A DNA stretch of 42,930 nt from Vreelandella hamiltonii (GTDB lineage Bacteria; Pseudomonadota; Gammaproteobacteria; Pseudomonadales; Halomonadaceae): the NCBI RefSeq assembly GCF_014651775.1, contig NZ_BMXN01000014.1:1-42930 (forward strand), in the 5' to 3' direction. The position numbers were made by a program, and so were the translations under genes. The notes under the pieces were generated by a model. That model ran no database searches. It saw nothing but the letters and a program-made list of their open reading frames with translations, and had not been told where the DNA came from. This document shows, in pieces, positions 9,038-18,013 of the stretch; position 1 is the first letter of the stretch, and every line of letters begins with the position of its first letter.

Positions 9038-9793
9038 TCACTTGATCCAGATCACGCTTGCCATGCGGCCAGTATTGCCGTTATCCCGCCGATAAGAGTA
9101 AAAGCGCGACTCGCAGGCCGTACAGAAGTGACCACCGCTGATCTGATGGATGCCCAACGCCTCCAGGCGAAAACGCGCCAGGCGGTACAGGTCGGCCATG
9201 TAATGGCCCAGGCGATAAGGGCTATGATCGAAGGCTTCTGCGGTGTCGGGCTGGATGGCCACGAAGGTGCCGTATACTTCCGGGCCCACCTCGAACTGGG
9301 CATTGGAGATCGCCGGGCCAAGCCACACCAGAATGTCTTCGGGGTCGCAGTTCATCGCTGCCACCGTGGCTTCCAGCACACCACCGGCGAGCCCGCGCCA
9401 TCCGGCGTGGGCCGCCGCCACCTGGGTGCCCTGCCGATTGCAGAACAGCACCGGCAGGCAGTCGGCGGTGAGTACCACACAGGCATAGTCGCTGCTGCTG
9501 GCCACCGAGGCATCGGCTTCCGGCGCGCCTTCCTGATACTCCTGCTGCACCCGTGCCCCGTGGGTTTGATTGAGCCACAGCAGCGGACGGCTATCGCCGA
9601 TTTCCTTGTGCAGCAGCCGACGACAAAGCGCCACGTGGTCGGCGTTGTCGCCCACGTGGGCCGCCGGATTGAACGCCGCGAAGTCGTTCTGGCTGGGGCC
9701 TGTCTCGCGGGTGGTCACAAAGGCCTGTACGTTGGCAGGCGCCGTCCAATCAGGGCGCAGCAGCGTGGGGCGCAGGTCTATGGCATCGCTCAT
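9038..9793 (-). CDS. pgeF: Peptidoglycan editing factor / multicopper-like purine nucleoside phosphorylase family (PgeF, YfiH)
   Basis: This is a 251-residue member of the DUF152/YfiH family. E. coli PgeF removes UDP-MurNAc carrying a wrong L-Ser from peptidoglycan synthesis; other members have purine nucleoside phosphorylase or adenosine deaminase activity. The three zinc/active-site residues are visible: H78 in LNQTHGARV, C112 in TADCLPVLFC and H129 in AAAHAGWRG. It overlaps the rluD stop by four bases (ATGA), a pairing kept in many gammaproteobacteria. The exact substrate cannot be read from sequence. Confidence 0.93.
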   Translation of the reverse strand: MSDAIDLRPTLLRPDWTAPANVQAFVTTRETGPSQNDFAAFNPAAHVGDNADHVALCRRLLHKEIGDSRPLLWLNQTHGARVQQEYQEGAPEADASVASSSDYACVVLTADCLPVLFCNRQGTQVAAAHAGWRGLAGGVLEATVAAMNCDPEDILVWLGPAISNAQFEVGPEVYGTFVAIQPDTAEAFDHSPYRLGHYMADLYRLARFRLEALGIHQISGGHFCTACESRFYSYRRDNGNTGRMASVIWIK

Positions 9794-10749
9794 CGCATGG
9801 TCTCGCTATCTTCACGCAGATAATCCAGCAGCATCAGCAAATCGTCAGGCAGCTCCGCCTTGAAGGTCAGCGTTTCTCCACTGACGGGGTGGACGAAGCT
9901 CAACTGGCGCGCATGCAGCGCCTGACGGGGAAATTCACGCAGAATCTCCTTCAATGGCCCGGCTGCCCCCGGCGGTAGCTTGGCGCGACCGCTGTACAGC
10001 GGGTCGCCCACCAGCGGAAAACGCGCATGAGACATGTGCACGCGTATCTGGTGAGTACGCCCGGTTTCCAACTGGCAGCGCACGTGGGTGTGCGCGCGGA
10101 ACCGCTCGACGACACGAAAATGCGTCACCGCAGGCTTGCCCGAGGCGGTCACGGCCTGGCGCTTGCGGTCCTTCGGGTGCCGACCAATGGGGGCATCGAT
10201 CGTGCTGCCCGACACCGGCTTGCCGAGCACGACCGCATCGTACTGGCGTGACACGGTCCGCGCCTGAAGCTGCTCTACCAGCGCCGTTTGCGCGGGCAGG
10301 GTCTTGGCCACCATCATCAGGCCAGTGGTGTCCTTGTCCAGCCGATGGACGATGCCCGCTCGGGGCACTTCTGCCAGCGAAGGGTGATGGAACAGCAGCG
10401 CATTGAGCAGCGTGCCATCGGGATTGCCTGCAGCAGGATGTACCACCATCCCCGCAGGCTTGTTGACCACCATGACGTCGTCGTCTTCATAAACGATGTC
10501 CAGAGCGATGTCCTGGGGCGCAAAGCGAGTGTCTTCTTCGATGGTGGCGTGGAGCGCCAACACTTCGTGGCCGTGCAGCTTGGCCTTGGGCTTGGCCTGG
10601 GCCCCATCGACCGTGAGTTCCCCCGCATTGATCCACGCTTTCAAGCGCTCGCGGGAATAATCGCTGAACAACTCCGCGGCGGCTTGGTCCAAGCGTGCGC
10701 CCGCCAGGGTGGCGGGGACGCGCTGCGTGGCTTCCACAATTCGAGACAT
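9790..10749 (-). CDS. rluD: 23S rRNA pseudouridine synthase RluD
   Basis: RluD makes pseudouridines 1911, 1915 and 1917 in helix 69 of 23S rRNA. ATG 10749 has AGAGGT upstream and gives 319 residues beginning MSRIVEATQRVPATLAG; the frame continues upstream without conserved sequence. An S4 RNA-binding domain covers about 10-70, followed by the RluA-type catalytic domain with HRLDKDTTG (135-143) and catalytic Asp at 138. RluD is preferred over RluA/RluC because of the length, the S4 domain and the setting: divergent bamD and downstream pgeF, as in E. coli. Confidence 0.93.
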   Translation of the reverse strand: MSRIVEATQRVPATLAGARLDQAAAELFSDYSRERLKAWINAGELTVDGAQAKPKAKLHGHEVLALHATIEEDTRFAPQDIALDIVYEDDDVMVVNKPAGMVVHPAAGNPDGTLLNALLFHHPSLAEVPRAGIVHRLDKDTTGLMMVAKTLPAQTALVEQLQARTVSRQYDAVVLGKPVSGSTIDAPIGRHPKDRKRQAVTASGKPAVTHFRVVERFRAHTHVRCQLETGRTHQIRVHMSHARFPLVGDPLYSGRAKLPPGAAGPLKEILREFPRQALHARQLSFVHPVSGETLTFKAELPDDLLMLLDYLREDSETMR

Positions 10750-10946
10750 GAATGACCTCTTTATGACACAAACACGCCCACTTCTGGATGACACGACACC
10801 GCTGAACCCTTACAGCAAAGTGTCGCCAAGCCTGCGTTTTGCGCTCAGGTGTTTTATAGTGGGCTGACTGCGACCTATTCTACCATTTCTACTTATGGCC
10901 ATCGTCGCTTTTCGGTGATTGAGGCTTGTTTGCAACGAGGATGATG

Positions 10947-11762
10947 ATGCGCGTTTTTTCCGCTGCCAACCGCTTTGGCGCCCTGGCCCTGAGTCTTGCC
11001 CTGTTAGCAGGCTGTGCCAGCAATGACACCACTCCGGAAGACGAAGACGAGTTTGCCGGTGTTCAAGAGCGCGAGCTGTATGAGCTGGCCCGTACGGCCC
11101 TCGACAGCAATCGCTACCCTATCGCCATCGAGCGCCTGGAAGCCCTGGACACCCGCTACCCGTTTGGCCCTCATGCCGAACAGGCCCAGCTCGAACTGAT
11201 CTACGCCTACTACGAAAACAGTAACTGGGAAGAGGCCCGCGCGGCGGCCAGCCGGTTCATTCGCCTGCACCCTGACCACCCGCAAGTGGATTACGCCTAT
11301 TACCTGCGCGGGCTGTCCGCTTGGCAAGCAGGGCGCTTCAGCCTGGAACGCCTGCGCCTGATCGATATTTCCAAGCGCGACCTGGGCGCCTCACGGGATG
11401 CCTACAACGACTTCCGCGAGCTGATTCAACGCTATCCGCAAAGCCAATACGCCCCAGATGCCCAGCAGCGTATCGTCTACCTGCGTGAGCTGCTGGCTCG
11501 CCATGAGCTGCATGTCGCCGACTACTACCTGCGTCGTGGCGCCTTCCTCGCGGCCATCGAGCGCGGTCGCTGGGTCGTTGAAAACTATCCGGAGTCCAAC
11601 GCCACGCGGGATGCTCTGGCCACCATGGTAGAAGGTTACCAAGGCATGGGCATGCAAGATCGCGCCAGCGAAGTCCTGGCCGTGCTGCGTGAAAATGCGC
11701 CCGATCACGAGCAACTGCAAGGCAGCCGCTTCGTGCCCAAATACAACGGCGGCCGTAACTAA
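10947..11762 (+). CDS. bamD: Outer membrane assembly lipoprotein BamD
   Basis: BamD is the essential lipoprotein of the BAM complex that folds beta-barrel proteins into the outer membrane. The start lies among three ATG codons (10941, 10944, 10947); 10947 is preferred because GAGG is 6 bases upstream, giving 271 residues. The signal peptide ends in the lipobox LLAGC with the lipidated Cys at residue 23. The rest consists of TPR-like helices (YPFGPHAEQAQLELIYAYY, HPDHPQVDYAYYLRGLS, YPQSQYAPDAQQRIVYLR), matching the family. It is divergent from rluD across about 200 bases. Two terminators follow. Confidence 0.96.
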   Translation: MRVFSAANRFGALALSLALLAGCASNDTTPEDEDEFAGVQERELYELARTALDSNRYPIAIERLEALDTRYPFGPHAEQAQLELIYAYYENSNWEEARAAASRFIRLHPDHPQVDYAYYLRGLSAWQAGRFSLERLRLIDISKRDLGASRDAYNDFRELIQRYPQSQYAPDAQQRIVYLRELLARHELHVADYYLRRGAFLAAIERGRWVVENYPESNATRDALATMVEGYQGMGMQDRASEVLAVLRENAPDHEQLQGSRFVPKYNGGRN

Positions 11763-11771
11763 CGTTGAAGC

Positions 11772-11793
11772 GGGGTGCTAGCCACCCCTTTTT
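11772..11793 (+). terminator. First terminator after bamD
   Basis: GGGGTG (11772-11777) and CACCCC (11783-11788) form a 6-bp stem with loop CTAGC, followed by five T. It lies 9 bases after the bamD stop codon. Confidence 0.75.
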
Positions 11794-11822
11794 AAAAGCT
11801 ATACAATCGATGCACCTTATCT

Positions 11823-11847
11823 AACCACGCTTTGGCGTGGTTTTTTT
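11823..11847 (+). terminator. Second terminator after bamD
   Basis: AACCACGC (11823-11830) pairs with GCGTGGTT (11835-11842) around TTTG, followed by a T run to 11847. It is stronger than the first one. The roughly 30 bases between the two terminators hold no gene. Confidence 0.85.
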
Positions 11848-11908
11848 GTTTTTGTCACAAAAGCTTAATTAACAGGCACTTGATTAGATTTTCAAAAACC
11901 AATATCGA

Positions 11909-11921
11909 TACAATTATTGTA
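11909..11921. repeat. Palindrome in the chemoreceptor upstream region
   Basis: TACAATTATTGTA is a perfect 13-base palindrome 77 bases before the chemoreceptor start, in an A/T-rich stretch (11848-11935) that probably carries its promoter; a possible TTGATT-17-TATCGA pair overlaps it on the left. It may be an operator, but short A/T palindromes also arise by chance. Confidence 0.35.
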
Positions 11922-11997
11922 CAAAATATTCACGCGGCGCTATTATTGCCCCGCCGAACATAATAAAGCGCCTGCACGGCGCCTGAGGAGCTTCCTT

Positions 11998-13704
11998 ATG
12001 CCATCCCTGTATAAACGCCTAGCCGGCACGAAAATCAGCACCCGACTGACCGCCGGTTTCTCGACGATCCTGCTATTGCTGGTACTGCTGACAGCAGCCG
12101 GTATCTATCAGGTCAACCAGATCGACCGCAGCCTGAGCGAGATCAACGATATCAACGGAGCCAAGCAGCGATTCGCCGTGGACATGCGAGGCAGTGTGCA
12201 TGATCGCGCGATCGTGTTGCGCGACGTGGTCATCACGGCAGGCAACGGCAACCTGGGCACATTGCAAGACGAGCTGACCCGTTTGCGTGGCCTCTACGAA
12301 ACTGCCATCAGCAAGATGCGTGACCTGAACCAGCAGTACCCCGCCACGTCACAAGAGCAGGCGCTGCTGAGCAGCATCAATGATCAGGCCACTGCCACCA
12401 TGGCCCTGTCGGAGCAAGTGATCGATGCCAGGAACGCTGACCAGTTCGAGCAGGCGCAGGCGTTGATGCTCGAACAAGCGGGCCCGTCTTACCGCGAGTG
12501 GTTGAGCCGCATCAATCAATTCATCGACCTGCAAGAGCAGATCAACAATGTCACCACCGAGGATGCCCGCGCGACGGCTTCAGGTTTTCAATTGCAGATG
12601 CTGGGCCTGACCCTGTTTGCCCTGTTGATTGGCAGCATGATTGCGGTGTTCCTGTCACGCCAGCTGCTCAGAGAGCTGGGCGCCGAACCCTATGAAGTCA
12701 AGGCATTTGCAGAAGCGATTGGGCGCGGTGAGCTGGCGACCAAAGGCCGTGTGAAGAAGAATGATACACGCAGCATCATGGCTTCCCAGGTCGCCATGGC
12801 CAAGCAGCTCCAGGATATCGTGACGCAGGTGCGCGCATCGGCCGAGGCGGTCGCTTCCAACAGCGAGCAGATCGCGGAAGGCAATAATGACCTGGCGTCC
12901 CGCACCGAAGAGCAGGCCAGTGCACTGGCAGAAACGGCGTCTGCCATGGAGCAGCTCAACAGCACCGTGAGGCAGAACGCCGACAACTCTGAGCAAGCCA
13001 GTCATGAGGCTGCCAGCGCCTCGAAGACGGCGACCCAGGGCGGTGAAGCGGTGCACCATGTCGTGGCCATCATGAACGACCTGAACAAGAGCTCTCAGGA
13101 AATTGCCGGCATCATCTCCACCATCGACTCGATTGCTTTCCAGACCAACATCCTGGCCTTGAATGCGTCGGTGGAAGCCGCACGGGCCGGTGAACATGGC
13201 CGAGGCTTTGCCGTGGTTGCCGAAGAGGTGCGCAAACTCGCCCAGCGCAGCGCCGATGCTGCCCGGGAAATCAATGATTTGATCAGCAGCAACCTCGAAC
13301 GCGTCAACCATGGTAACGAGCGTGCAGAAGAGGCCAGCAAGTCGACCGAAGACATCGTCCACGCCATTGAGCGGGTGACCAGCATCATGCAGGAAATCAG
13401 CCATGCCAGCGCTGAACAGAGTGCTGGCGTGCAGGAAGTCGGGCAAGCCGTGACCGAAATGGATCAGGTGACCCAACAGAACGCATCGCTGGTTCATGAG
13501 AGCGCCACGGCGGCCAACAACTTACGCCAAAACGCGCATCAGCTGCTCCACGCCATGGGGGCGTTCAAACTGCCTGCCACTGGCGCGACGCCTTCCCGCC
13601 AGCAACACTCTCCGGCTCAAGAACTGAAGCGCCCTGCCGCCACGGCACCGGCGTTACCCGCTTCGAAAACGACCTCGGCCGAGCCCGAGTGGGAAAGTTT
13701 CTAA
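11998..13704 (+). CDS. Methyl-accepting chemotaxis protein with C-terminal tether motif
   Basis: This is a 568-residue transmembrane chemoreceptor. The start ATG has GAGGAG 7 bases upstream. TM1 is about residues 21-40 and TM2 about 199-220; between them is a roughly 160-residue periplasmic region, predicted helical and typical of the four-helix-bundle ligand domain. A HAMP-like stretch and the MCP signalling domain follow, with the highly conserved tip around [20 protein letters not shown] and [19 protein letters not shown]. The protein ends in a flexible Pro/Ala linker and EWESF, which resembles the NWETF pentapeptide that tethers the methylation enzymes CheR and CheB. The ligand is unknown. 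No che genes are nearby, so it must work with a remote chemotaxis cluster. Confidence 0.95.
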   Translation: MPSLYKRLAGTKISTRLTAGFSTILLLLVLLTAAGIYQVNQIDRSLSEINDINGAKQRFAVDMRGSVHDRAIVLRDVVITAGNGNLGTLQDELTRLRGLYETAISKMRDLNQQYPATSQEQALLSSINDQATATMALSEQVIDARNADQFEQAQALMLEQAGPSYREWLSRINQFIDLQEQINNVTTEDARATASGFQLQMLGLTLFALLIGSMIAVFLSRQLLRELGAEPYEVKAFAEAIGRGELATKGRVKKNDTRSIMASQVAMAKQLQDIVTQVRASAEAVASNSEQIAEGNNDLASRTEEQASALAETASAMEQLNSTVRQNADNSEQASHEAASASKTATQGGEAVHHVVAIMNDLNKSSQEIAGIISTIDSIAFQTNILALNASVEAARAGEHGRGFAVVAEEVRKLAQRSADAAREINDLISSNLERVNHGNERAEEASKSTEDIVHAIERVTSIMQEISHASAEQSAGVQEVGQAVTEMDQVTQQNASLVHESATAANNLRQNAHQLLHAMGAFKLPATGATPSRQQHSPAQELKRPAATAPALPASKTTSAEPEWESF

Positions 13705-13739
13705 ATAAAACGCGCGCTTTGCCGTTAACTATTTAGACA

Positions 13740-13764
13740 GGCCGTGATGCACTGCATCACGGCC
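13740..13764. repeat. Long perfect hairpin between the chemoreceptor and the GGDEF/EAL gene
   Basis: GGCCGTGATGC (13740-13750) and GCATCACGGCC (13754-13764) form an 11-bp perfect stem with a 3-base loop. There is no T run on either side, so it is not a textbook terminator. It may stabilise the 3' end of the receptor transcript or reduce read-through into the next gene. Confidence 0.6.
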
Positions 13765-13787
13765 ACTGCCTTCCCTTCGAGGTTATC

Positions 13788-15944
13788 ATGAAACCTTCCC
13801 AAAGCCTGTTTATGGTGTTCTTGCTACCGGTACTGATGGTGGTGTTACCCGCCATGCTGCTGCTGGCGCTTGCCACCCAGGTGTTGAAAGAGCAGTCGCT
13901 GCAAAACCATCAGCTGCAGTCCAATGATTTGGACACGCTGGTGCAAATGGCCACCTTTGACCGCCAGTTGAGCGACCTGCATCAGCGGGTCACCGAAGTC
14001 CTCAGCCAGGCAACCGACACCAACCTGAGTGCCATGCAGCGTTATTCCGAGTATGGCATCATCAATCTGGAGCTTTCCCGGATTGGTCAGAGCATCGACC
14101 AGTTGGCGGCCTCACCCCTGATCTACGATCTCAGCCACGAGAGTGCGGACACTCTGCAGCGCGCCTTCTTCGATTACCGTCGTTTTGTGGACATGGCGAA
14201 CGAAGCCGCCACCTTGAATCAGGGAGACGCTGGCTATTATCTACGTGAAGCCCAGCAGTACTTCACGACGTTCAACCTGTTTTCTCAGCAGATTTTCGAA
14301 GCCCTGACCCAGCGAGCCAGTGATCGACATGGCGAGTCGTACCAGGCACTGACCCACGAGCGCAACTCCATTCTCTGGACCGGCATTGGGCTGTTCTCGC
14401 TACTGCTGGGCGCGGCGATGATCGCGGCATGGCGGATCAATCAACGCTTGGTCATCGTGGGCGATGCCATTCTCGCCCTTTCCAAGCGCTCGGATCAGTT
14501 ACCGGACATGCAGGCAGTGGAGCGGCTCAGCCAGCAGCATAGCGGAACCCTGCAGCGCATCGCCGCTTCGCTATTGAGCTTGCGTGACTCCGAGCACCAG
14601 CGGCGTCATGCCGAGCAGCAAGTGCATCAACTGGCCTACTACGATTCGCTTACCGAGCTGCCCAACTGGCGCTTGATGCGCGAACACCTTCAGCACTCGC
14701 TCGAAACCAATGCGCACACGGGCACCTACGGCAGCCTGATCTATGTGGACGTGGACGAGTTCAAGCGCATCAACGATGGCATTGGCCACCGCGCCGGGGA
14801 TGAGTTGATCAAGCAGATGGCCAAGCGGCTGGAAACGCTGCAGCCCCAAGGCTGCACGATTGGCCGGCTCAGCGGAGACGAATTTGCCATCATCGTGGAC
14901 GGCTTGGATGAAGACCAGCTGAAAGCGGCCGAAAAAGCCGAGTTCTTTGCCCAGCAGGTGAGTCACACTCTGACCCAGCCTTACTGCCTGGAAGGCCGTC
15001 AGCAGTTCCTCAACGTCAGCCAGGGCCTGGTATTGTTCAAAGGGCTGGAAGAGAGCATCGACAGCCTGTTTCAGTACGCCAACTCAGCGGTACACCTGGC
15101 CAAGCGCGGCGGACAGAACGGCCTGCGTTTTTATGACCCCGAAGTACAAGCCCAGCTGGAAAGCCGCACGGAGCTGGAGCGCGACCTGCGCCTGGCCATC
15201 GAGCAGGAAGAGTTCGTGCTGGTATATCAGATGCAGGTAGATAACCAAGGGCGGGCGATTGGTGCCGAAACGCTGATTCGCTGGCAGCACCCGGAGCGAG
15301 GGTTTGTCTCCCCCGGCATGTTCATCCCCCTGGCGGAGGAAACCGGGCTGATCGTGCCGATTGGCAGTTGGGTACTGCACGCAGCCTGTGAGCAGTTGGC
15401 GGCCTGGCAGGCCACGGAGCACACCCGGCATCTGGTGCTGGCGGTGAACGTCAGTGCCAAGCAGTTTCAGCAACCCGGTTTCGTGGAGGAAGTCGCCACC
15501 GCGCTGGAGCTCAGTGGCGCCCCTGCCCATCGTTTGAAGCTGGAACTGACCGAAAGCACTGTGATCAGCAAAGTGGAGGACACCATCGAGCGCATGCACC
15601 AGCTCAAGGCGCTGGGCATCAGCTTTGCCATGGATGACTTCGGTACCGGATACTCCTCGCTGCAGTACTTGAAGCGCCTGCCGCTGGACCAGATAAAGAT
15701 CGACCAGTCGTTCGTGCGCGATGTGCATCAGGACGCCGACGACATGGCCATCGTCGAAACCATCATTGCCATGGGGCGTTCACTGGGGCTTGATGTGATT
15801 GCAGAAGGTGTGGAAACCATCGAGCACTGGCGCTATCTCAACGCGCACCAGTGCCATGCCTATCAGGGTTACTACTTCTGCAAGCCAGTGGCACCGGAGG
15901 AGATGGCCAAGCATTGCCTGGCACCTCCTCCCGTACTGGCCTAG
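13788..15944 (+). CDS. Membrane-bound GGDEF/EAL cyclic-di-GMP protein
   Basis: This 718-residue protein has TM1 (about 7-30), a periplasmic or extracytoplasmic helical region to about 193, TM2 (about 194-216), a GGDEF domain (about 285-445) and an EAL domain (about 465-708). The GGDEF signature reads SGDEF (362-366); the metal and substrate residues of YVDVDEFKRINDGIGH are kept, so cyclase activity is possible. The EAL signature reads ETL (494-496), but the other phosphodiesterase residues are present: NVSAKQF, ELTES, MDDFGTGYSS, IKIDQSF, AEGVET and YQGYYFCKPV. Phosphodiesterase activity is therefore the better guess. It follows the chemoreceptor in the same direction, with GAGG 5 bases before the ATG. 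Confidence 0.94.
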   Translation: MKPSQSLFMVFLLPVLMVVLPAMLLLALATQVLKEQSLQNHQLQSNDLDTLVQMATFDRQLSDLHQRVTEVLSQATDTNLSAMQRYSEYGIINLELSRIGQSIDQLAASPLIYDLSHESADTLQRAFFDYRRFVDMANEAATLNQGDAGYYLREAQQYFTTFNLFSQQIFEALTQRASDRHGESYQALTHERNSILWTGIGLFSLLLGAAMIAAWRINQRLVIVGDAILALSKRSDQLPDMQAVERLSQQHSGTLQRIAASLLSLRDSEHQRRHAEQQVHQLAYYDSLTELPNWRLMREHLQHSLETNAHTGTYGSLIYVDVDEFKRINDGIGHRAGDELIKQMAKRLETLQPQGCTIGRLSGDEFAIIVDGLDEDQLKAAEKAEFFAQQVSHTLTQPYCLEGRQQFLNVSQGLVLFKGLEESIDSLFQYANSAVHLAKRGGQNGLRFYDPEVQAQLESRTELERDLRLAIEQEEFVLVYQMQVDNQGRAIGAETLIRWQHPERGFVSPGMFIPLAEETGLIVPIGSWVLHAACEQLAAWQATEHTRHLVLAVNVSAKQFQQPGFVEEVATALELSGAPAHRLKLELTESTVISKVEDTIERMHQLKALGISFAMDDFGTGYSSLQYLKRLPLDQIKIDQSFVRDVHQDADDMAIVETIIAMGRSLGLDVIAEGVETIEHWRYLNAHQCHAYQGYYFCKPVAPEEMAKHCLAPPPVLA

Positions 15945-15969
15945 GGCTGGTCGCGGCTGGCAGCAGGCG

Positions 15970-17604
15970 CTACTCGCCCGGCTGCCAGCCATTGACGATG
16001 GGGTAACGACGGTCACGCCCGAAACCACGCGGCGTGACCCGTACACCTACCGGAGCCTGGCGACGCTTGTACTCGCAGCGGTCCACCAGCTTCACCACCT
16101 TGTAGACATCGTCCTCGTCGTAACCCGCCGCAATGATGGCTTCGGCGCTCATGTCCCCTTCGATGTAGCGCACCAGAATCGCGTCCAGCACATCGTAATC
16201 CGGCAGGGAATCGCTATCCTGCTGGTCGGGCGCCAGCTCTGCGCTGGGCGGACGCTCGATGACCCGCTCTGGAATGGCTGGCGACTGGGTGTTACGCCAA
16301 CGTGCCAGGCGGTAGACCCAGGTCTTGTAGACATCCTTGATGGCGTTGTAGCCGCCCACCATGTCGCCATAGAGCGTGGCATAGCCCACGGCCATTTCGC
16401 TCTTGTTGCCGGTGGTCAGCACCATCAGGCCCTTCTTGTTGGAAATGGCCATCAGCAGCACGCCTCGGCAGCGCGACTGCAGGTTCTCCTCGGTGGTGTC
16501 ACGCTCGGTGCCCGCAAAGCTATCCGCCAGGGTCGCCATGAAGGCCTCTACCATGGGCTCGATGGGCATCACGTCATAATGCACCCCCAGCAGTTTGGCC
16601 TGCTCGGCGGCATCCTGCTTGGAGATATCGGCGGTGTAGTGGTAAGGCATCATGACCGCCTGAACGCGCTGCGGCCCTAGCGCATCCACCGCAATCGCCA
16701 GCGACAAGGCGGAGTCGATGCCGCCGGAAAGCCCCAGCACCACGCCTTTGAAGCCGCTTTTATTGACGTAGTCACGCAGCCCGGTGACCAGCGCGCAATA
16801 AAGGCTCTCTTCCGGCATGACTTCCGGCTCGATCTCTCCGGCCTGGGGCTCCCAACGCTCGGCGCTGGTTTGCAGCAGTTGAACGGGCATCAGCCCGGCT
16901 TGCCAGTAAGGGGCCAGCACCTTGAGCTGGCCCTGCTCATCCACACAGCAAGAACCGCCGTCGAACACCAGCTCATCCTGGCCGCCAATGGTGTTGACGT
17001 AAAGAATGGGGCGCTGAACGTCCTGAGCCCGCTGCTCCAGAAGGCGCAGCCGCTCGGTGGGCTTGTCCTGGTGGTAGGGTGAGGCATTCAGGCTGATCAA
17101 TACTTCCGCCCCGGCCGCCTGCGCCGCCTTGACCGGCGAGCCTTCCCACAAGTCTTCACAGATCAACAGCCCCAGCTTGGCACCCTTGTGCTCGTAAACC
17201 AGTGGCTGGGTGCCGGGGGTGAAGTAGCGCTGCTCATCGAACACTTGGTAGTTGGGCAGCGCCTGCTTGGCGTACTCTGCTTCCCACTGGCCGTTGTACA
17301 GCACGCCCGCCATGTTGTAGCACTTGCCTTCACGCACGCCGGGATAACCAATGATGACCAGCACGTCTCGGGCCACCTTCTCGGCCATTTTGGCGCGGGC
17401 TTCGCGCAGGCGCGCTTCCATGGAAGGCCTCAGCAGCAGATCTTCCGGCGGGTAGCCGGAAAGAAACAGCTCGGGAAAGACCACAATGTCCGCCCCATGC
17501 TCGATCCTCGCCTCACGCACGGCCTCGATGGCGCGCGCGGCATTGCCGGGAATATCTCCCACTAGCGGGTCGAGTTGGGCCATTACCAGCGTTAAGTCTT
17601 GCAT
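15970..17604 (-). CDS. nadE: Glutamine-dependent NAD+ synthetase
   Basis: The enzyme amidates nicotinate adenine dinucleotide to NAD+, the last step of NAD synthesis. The start MQDLTLVMAQLDPLVGD (ATG 17604) gives 544 residues, the usual length of the two-domain form; upstream in-frame residues are not conserved and no strong ribosome site is seen. The N-terminal nitrilase-type glutaminase domain (about 1-260) has the triad E45 (FPELFLSGYPPEDLL), K113 (YAKQALPNY) and C149 (LLICEDLW). The C-terminal synthetase domain has the ATP pyrophosphatase loop SGGIDSA (293-299). It can use glutamine directly, unlike the short E. coli NadE. Confidence 0.96.
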   Translation of the reverse strand: MQDLTLVMAQLDPLVGDIPGNAARAIEAVREARIEHGADIVVFPELFLSGYPPEDLLLRPSMEARLREARAKMAEKVARDVLVIIGYPGVREGKCYNMAGVLYNGQWEAEYAKQALPNYQVFDEQRYFTPGTQPLVYEHKGAKLGLLICEDLWEGSPVKAAQAAGAEVLISLNASPYHQDKPTERLRLLEQRAQDVQRPILYVNTIGGQDELVFDGGSCCVDEQGQLKVLAPYWQAGLMPVQLLQTSAERWEPQAGEIEPEVMPEESLYCALVTGLRDYVNKSGFKGVVLGLSGGIDSALSLAIAVDALGPQRVQAVMMPYHYTADISKQDAAEQAKLLGVHYDVMPIEPMVEAFMATLADSFAGTERDTTEENLQSRCRGVLLMAISNKKGLMVLTTGNKSEMAVGYATLYGDMVGGYNAIKDVYKTWVYRLARWRNTQSPAIPERVIERPPSAELAPDQQDSDSLPDYDVLDAILVRYIEGDMSAEAIIAAGYDEDDVYKVVKLVDRCEYKRRQAPVGVRVTPRGFGRDRRYPIVNGWQPGE

Positions 17605-17739
17605 GGGCGTCAAAATCTCTTGAGAATCTTCAGAATACGATGGCACTTGGGGCATTGTCCCGCAAGGTGCGCCTGCTGGCAAAGGCCATACGGCTACAGG
17701 CGTACTGCCCGCTTTTTCCCGGTATGGGAGTTATCGAGG

Positions 17740-18009
17740 ATGAACCTGTTGATCATTCGGCTGATTATTTTTGCGGTGCTGTTTTATGCAGGCCTGAAAC
17801 TCTACGGCATGTATCGCCAGCACCGCCTTTCCCAGCAGCAGCCCCCCGCTCCTCGCCATGAAGGCGGGCAGATGGTGCGCTGCCGCTGGTGCGACGTCCA
17901 CGTGCCGGAAAGCGAGGCACTGCGTGACCATGAGCAGTGGTTTTGCTGCAGCGCCCACCGCGACCGTTTCCTGCAGGAACAGCGTGATCGCGACGACGGT
18001 AATGCTTGA
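17740..18009 (+). CDS. PP0621 family small membrane-anchored zinc-ribbon-like protein
   Basis: This small protein of 89 residues starts at ATG 17740, with GGGAG 9 bases upstream and GAGG directly adjacent. An N-terminal membrane segment (about 3-22, LLIIRLIIFAVLFYAGLKLY) is followed by a cytoplasmic-looking tail. The tail has a CRWCDVHVPESEAL motif, a later FCCSAHRDRF, and other His residues, a pattern that suggests a zinc-binding knuckle. It resembles the conserved PP0621 family of gammaproteobacteria, whose function is unknown. It lies between nadE and thiO, transcribed convergent to thiO. Confidence 0.82.
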   Translation: MNLLIIRLIIFAVLFYAGLKLYGMYRQHRLSQQQPPAPRHEGGQMVRCRWCDVHVPESEALRDHEQWFCCSAHRDRFLQEQRDRDDGNA

Positions 18010-18013
18010 TGCG

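Noticed and set aside
13740..13764. Terminator for the chemoreceptor gene
   Set aside because: The stem is perfect but neither strand has a T run after it; recorded as a hairpin only.
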